A DNA stretch of 64,000 nt, from positions 8,456,149-8,520,148 of the forward strand of contig NZ_CP045997.1 of NCBI RefSeq assembly GCF_010233585.1, written 5' to 3'. Within the stretch, counting starts at the first letter, position 1, and each line of letters starts with the position of its first letter. A program made the position numbers and the translations under genes. Shown here in pieces: positions 62,945-64,000 of the stretch. The stretch is from Spirosoma endbachense (GTDB taxonomy: Bacteria; Bacteroidota; Bacteroidia; Cytophagales; Spirosomataceae). Under the pieces are notes generated by a model. That model searched no databases. It saw only the letters and a list, made by a program, of their open reading frames with translations, and was not told the origin of the DNA.

Positions 62945-63847
62945 ATGAAACGGTCAACCTCGTGGTGGGCATACATTTTTCGCAGGCGCCAATTGCTACT
63001 CATGTTGGTACTGCTCATGGCGCTACTTCCCCAATGCGTTTCGATCCGTATGTCGGATCGGAAAATAGACGATTACTTCGCCAACCGTCCTGTAAAGCCT
63101 ACGTTCGAGACGATTAAAGTGAATGAGCGTTCGATTCATTACGCGCTTATTGGTGCCGATACATTGCCAACAGTGCTGTTTATTCATGGCTCGCCTGGGT
63201 CATGGGATGCGTTTATCAGTTTTTTTGCCGATTCGTCGCTCTATAATCGGGCGCAGCTGCTATCCGTAGACCGTCCGGGCTTTGGTAAGTCGGATCTGGG
63301 TGAACCAGAGCGCTCCCTGTCAGCCCAGGCCGCCGATATTGCTCCACTTCTTCGACGGAACCGGTCTAATCGGAAACCAATTCTGGTAGGGCATTCGCTG
63401 GGCGGACCAGTGGCGGTCAGGCTGGCGATGGATTATCCGGAACAGGTTGGCGGATTGATTCTAGTCGCGCCTTCAATTGATCCGGAACTGGAAAAAAAGG
63501 AGTGGTATCGGTCGATTGGCACTGTATTTCCATTTCGTCAATGGCTGCCAACCGAGCTTGATGTCAGCAATCAGGAGATCATTCCATTAAAGGCCGAACT
63601 TCAGAAGATGGTCCCGCTCTGGACCACAATCCGGATTCCGGTTATCGTTATCCAGGGCGACGATGATCCGCTCGTACCACCGGGCAATGCGGCTTTTGCC
63701 AAACGAATGCTGACGAATGCCCCGGTAACGATCCAGATGATTCCGAGCATGAATCATTTCATTCCCTGGCGTCGGCCTGACTTAATTCGCGAGGCCATTC
63801 TTCATCAACTCACTAACAATCAACAAACTAATGCCTCAATTAACTAA
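62945..63847 (+). CDS. Membrane-anchored alpha/beta hydrolase
   Basis: A 300-residue alpha/beta hydrolase with an N-terminal hydrophobic anchor (LLLMLVLLMALLPQC; the Cys could be lipid-modified but the box is not canonical). Catalytic set: FIHGSPGSWDAFISFF (oxyanion), VDRPGFGKSD, nucleophile Ser in LVGHSLGGPVAVRLAM, Asp in QGDDDPLVPPGNA and His in SMNHFIPWRRPD. The substrate is unknown. It is followed by a YHS gene after 16 bases. Confidence 0.87.
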   Translation: MKRSTSWWAYIFRRRQLLLMLVLLMALLPQCVSIRMSDRKIDDYFANRPVKPTFETIKVNERSIHYALIGADTLPTVLFIHGSPGSWDAFISFFADSSLYNRAQLLSVDRPGFGKSDLGEPERSLSAQAADIAPLLRRNRSNRKPILVGHSLGGPVAVRLAMDYPEQVGGLILVAPSIDPELEKKEWYRSIGTVFPFRQWLPTELDVSNQEIIPLKAELQKMVPLWTTIRIPVIVIQGDDDPLVPPGNAAFAKRMLTNAPVTIQMIPSMNHFIPWRRPDLIREAILHQLTNNQQTNASIN

Positions 63848-63863
63848 CAATCAATTTTAAACT

Positions 63864-64000
63864 ATGAAACTGACCATTCTGCGTCTGACTATTTTCGCCT
63901 TGTTCTCTGTAACAACTGCTTTTGCTCAACAATCAACTGTATTTGCCCCTTCTGGTAAAGCCATCCGTGGCTATGATCCCGTTGCCTATTTCACGGAAGG
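63864..64000 (+). CDS. Exported YHS domain protein (copy 3, cut by window end)
   Basis: The last 137 bases hold a start codon and 45 codons: a signal peptide (LTIFALFSVTTAFAQ) followed by APSGKAIRGYDPVAYFTEG. The GYDPVAYF stretch matches the start of the YHS-like domain in copies 1 and 2. The rest lies outside the window. Confidence 0.75.
   Translation, partial: MKLTILRLTIFALFSVTTAFAQQSTVFAPSGKAIRGYDPVAYFTE

Overview
The window looks like a chromosomal segment of a Gram-negative member of the Bacteroidota, most likely a Cytophagales bacterium close to Spirosoma. This is judged from gene content and style, not from a database search. The clues are many exported proteins and lipoproteins with Bacteroidota-type signal peptides, a DUF5686 carboxypeptidase-regulatory-domain protein, short Crp/Fnr regulators of about 195 residues, a reg_prop/Y_Y_Y sensor, promoters with a TAnnTTTG -7 box, and few Shine-Dalgarno sequences. 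No rRNA, tRNA, CRISPR array, prophage or intact insertion sequence was seen.

Layout. 1-2.7 kb: end of an RND efflux pump and its lipoprotein adaptor. 2.7-7.0 kb: an exported M24 Xaa-Pro peptidase and a DUF5686 outer-membrane protein. 7.0-12.4 kb: small regulators and housekeeping genes (Crp/Fnr, SnoaL-like, DoxX, PhnB-like, two SDRs, AraC). 12.5-18.5 kb (minus strand): an exported amide/peptide-degradation set (M20 amidohydrolase, P1 peptidase, prolyl-aminopeptidase-like lipoprotein, alpha/beta hydrolase, RidA-like lipoprotein) and a lysozyme-like protein. 18.7-20.3 kb: a possible outer-membrane phospholipase A and a truncated hydrolase fragment. 20.8-27.6 kb: a three-gene sensory operon (PAS-GAF hybrid kinase, propeller sensor lacking an ATPase domain, sigma54 response regulator). 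28.2-31.6 kb: second Crp/Fnr-SDR pair and a serine beta-lactamase-like protein. 31.9-38.0 kb: GMC oxidoreductase, VOC, YHS, GlcG/HbpS-like and SMP-30 lactonase genes, probably exported carbohydrate or alcohol oxidation. 38.0-39.5 kb: HNH nuclease with a small partner, and an SDR. 39.8-45.4 kb: two glycoside hydrolases and an aquaporin. 46.2-48.8 kb: a membrane redox operon built round a cytochrome b/ferric-reductase-like domain fused to a Rieske domain. 48.8-55.4 kb (minus strand): an Omp85-like barrel, a second barrel, a DM13 lipoprotein, exported MsrA and MsrB, a stand-alone CoaB, an ATP-grasp protein and an NRDE protein. 56.4-60.3 kb: a second, paralogous hybrid kinase/sigma54 regulator pair. 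60.7-64.0 kb: YHS, DoxX, DinB, LysE, alpha/beta hydrolase and a third YHS protein cut by the window end.

The most distinctive signals are: (1) an identical promoter layout (two CTAnnTCA boxes 23 bp apart, then 24 bp to the -7 box) downstream of both Crp/Fnr genes; (2) duplicated sigma54 phosphorelay loci, one with an additional sensor that has a HisKA domain but no HATPase; (3) a dispersed intergenic hairpin-repeat family with four copies in 15 kb; and (4) the cytochrome b-Rieske operon next to exported methionine sulfoxide reductases and a DM13 protein.
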